A stretch of 39,386 nt of DNA. Source: a virus. The number at the start of each line of letters is the position of its first letter. Within the stretch, counting starts at the first letter, position 1. A program made the position numbers and the translations under genes. Below are positions 38,659 to 39,386 of the stretch, piece after piece. The stretch is from positions 1 to 39,386 of the IMG/VR virus record IMGVR_UViG_3300032117_000067; one strand, written 5' to 3'. The notes below the pieces were generated by a model. It did not search any database and was not told where the DNA came from. It saw only the letters and a program-made list of their open reading frames with translations.

Positions 38659-39108
38659 ATGTCTTTCGATCCAGCAACTTTCCTCAACACCGAAGTCTCT
38701 GAAGCTCTCGACACCAAGGTTGTTCCCTGCCCTGTTGGCGAATACCTTGCCCTCGCCGACAAGATCGACGTCAAGACCTGGTCGACCAAGGATGGCTCCA
38801 AATCCGGCGTGAAGCTTGAAATTCTCTGGGACGTTCAGGATGAAAATGTCAAGGCCCTGCTCAGCCGCGACAAGGTCGTCGTCCAGCAGACTGTCATGCT
38901 CGACACCACCGAAGCCGGCACTCTCGACCTCGGCAAGGGGAAGAACATCGGTCTGGGCCGTCTTCGTGAAGCTCTCGACCTCAACGTCGCGGGCCAGGCT
39001 TTCAGCTTCCCGATGATCACTGGCCGACTGGCGACTGTCATCGTCAGCCATCGTGTCGACGGCGAAGACATCTATGCGGAAATTCGCAAGGTCGCGAAGC
39101 CGAAGTAA
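38659..39108 (+). CDS. Phage SSB-like protein
   Basis: 149 residues from ATG 38659, with AAGGAAC upstream. The beta-rich sequence (GEYLALADKIDVKTWSTKDG, VKLEILWDVQDENVKALL, RDKVVVQQTVMLDTTEAG) and the place right after a Sak4-like gene indicate an OB-fold single-strand binding protein of the type paired with Sak4. It lacks the usual acidic C-terminal tail of bacterial SSB and ends with basic residues (AEIRKVAKPK). Codons are strongly biased, suggesting abundant expression, and a terminator follows directly. Confidence 0.7.
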   Translation: MSFDPATFLNTEVSEALDTKVVPCPVGEYLALADKIDVKTWSTKDGSKSGVKLEILWDVQDENVKALLSRDKVVVQQTVMLDTTEAGTLDLGKGKNIGLGRLREALDLNVAGQAFSFPMITGRLATVIVSHRVDGEDIYAEIRKVAKPK

Positions 39109-39124
39109 CCTACCAACTTCATCG

Positions 39125-39155
39125 AGCCAGGGGTCTAACCACCCCTGGCTTTTTG
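39125..39155 (+). terminator. Intrinsic terminator between SSB-like and MazG-like genes
   Basis: A perfect 10-bp stem AGCCAGGGGT (39125-39134) with ACCCCTGGCT (39141-39150), a 6-base loop, then TTTTG. Only about 20 bases separate it from the MazG-like start, leaving no room for a new promoter. The downstream methyltransferase, polymerase and helicase genes therefore seem to rely on readthrough. Confidence 0.88.
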
Positions 39156-39173
39156 CCCTTTAGGAGAAGCCTC

Positions 39174-39386
39174 ATGTCTGTCTCAATGGCTCACGCTACT
39201 GGCATTGTTCTCAACATGCTTTGCCAGGAAATTCACCAAGCCCAGGTCGATGCCGGCTGGTACAAAGACCCTGTTACCGGCCGAAAGAAAGACCGCAATA
39301 TCGCCGAAATGCTGGCCCTGGTCCACTCCGAAGTCTCTGAAGGCCTCGAAGGCTTCCGCAAGACTCTCCATGATGACAAGCTTCCT
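39174..39386 (+). CDS. MazG-like nucleotide pyrophosphohydrolase, 5' part
   Basis: This is the true 5' end of the gene that finishes at 415. ATG 39174 is preceded by TTTAGGAG at good spacing and gives MSVSMAHATG. It begins only about 20 bases after an intrinsic terminator (39125-39155), so expression of this gene and the replication genes behind it should depend on readthrough or antitermination. The reading NIAEMLALVHSE fits the family helix better than the Lys variant at base 128. Confidence 0.85.
   Translation, partial: MSVSMAHATGIVLNMLCQEIHQAQVDAGWYKDPVTGRKKDRNIAEMLALVHSEVSEGLEGFRKTLHDDKLP
39179..39386. repeat. Right copy of the terminal redundancy
   Basis: Second copy of bases 1-208, identical apart from G39306, which is A at base 128. 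The difference changes residue 45 of the MazG-like protein from Glu (right copy) to Lys (left copy). Reading through this copy restores the true start of the gene at 39174, which the left edge lacks. Confidence 0.93.

Noticed and set aside
1-39386. Prophage or temperate lifestyle
   Set aside because: No integrase, excisionase, repressor or att-like flanking repeat seen; the ParB-like domain is part of a methyltransferase and is not a partition system (no ParA).

Overview
This window is essentially a complete genome of a short-tailed (podovirus-like) double-stranded DNA phage. Bases 1-208 recur at 39179-39386 with one mismatch. The unique unit is therefore 39,178 bp, opened inside a MazG-like gene that starts at 39174 and ends at 415. 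I see terminase, portal, scaffold and capsid genes, tail adaptor and nozzle-like genes and internal-virion-type genes. I see no tape-measure or tail-tube gene, which argues for a short non-contractile tail. There is no integrase, no recognisable repressor, no tRNA and no phage RNA polymerase, so the phage looks lytic and host-polymerase dependent. A Rz/Rz1-type spanin pair with a lipoprotein signal points to a Gram-negative host. Promoter-like sites of the form TTGAC(A/C)-N17-CTAT would fit an alphaproteobacterium, but that is inference only.

Layout. (1) A rightward block runs from about 30.1 kb through the junction to 5342. It starts with small early genes of unknown function. These are followed by an SF1B (Dda/RecD-like) helicase, a Cas4/RecB-like Fe-S nuclease, a Sak4-like RecA-fold ATPase and an SSB-like protein. 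Next come the MazG-like pyrophosphatase, a ParB-domain/DNA methyltransferase fusion, a UDG-like/exonuclease/PolA fusion and a helicase-like ATPase. It ends at a 16-bp-stem bidirectional terminator (5344-5383). (2) A leftward block, 27201 down to 5473, holds terS, terL, portal, a zinc-ribbon protein, scaffold, capsid and decoration-like genes, then an internal terminator. Tail adaptor, nozzle, GNAT-like, three internal-virion-type proteins, tail fibre and glycine-rich adhesin follow, then lysis genes (holin, M15 endolysin, a second small membrane protein, Rz, Rz1). The last two genes carry Sec signal peptides, and the last of these is a pectate-lyase-fold tailspike. (3) Between the blocks lie a roughly 700-bp, strongly G-skewed non-coding region (27440-28125) and a leftward mini-operon of four small genes (28227-29619) with its own terminator.

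How it fits together. The rightward genes would make nucleotides, DNA replication, recombination and DNA modification. The leftward genes package DNA, build the virion and lyse the cell. Translational coupling is pervasive (ATGA, GTGA and TAATG overlaps). Intergenic hairpins and terminators subdivide both blocks. A short motif, CGGGG(A/G)TT, recurs almost only in these intergenic control regions.

Most interesting items: the repeated CGGGGRTT element; the G-rich region as a possible origin, R-loop or Rho site; a diverged gene pair on opposite strands sharing an IDTDALLGDLF tail; the degenerate UDG-PolA fusion; an out-of-frame nested membrane-protein ORF; and signal peptides on apparent tail proteins.
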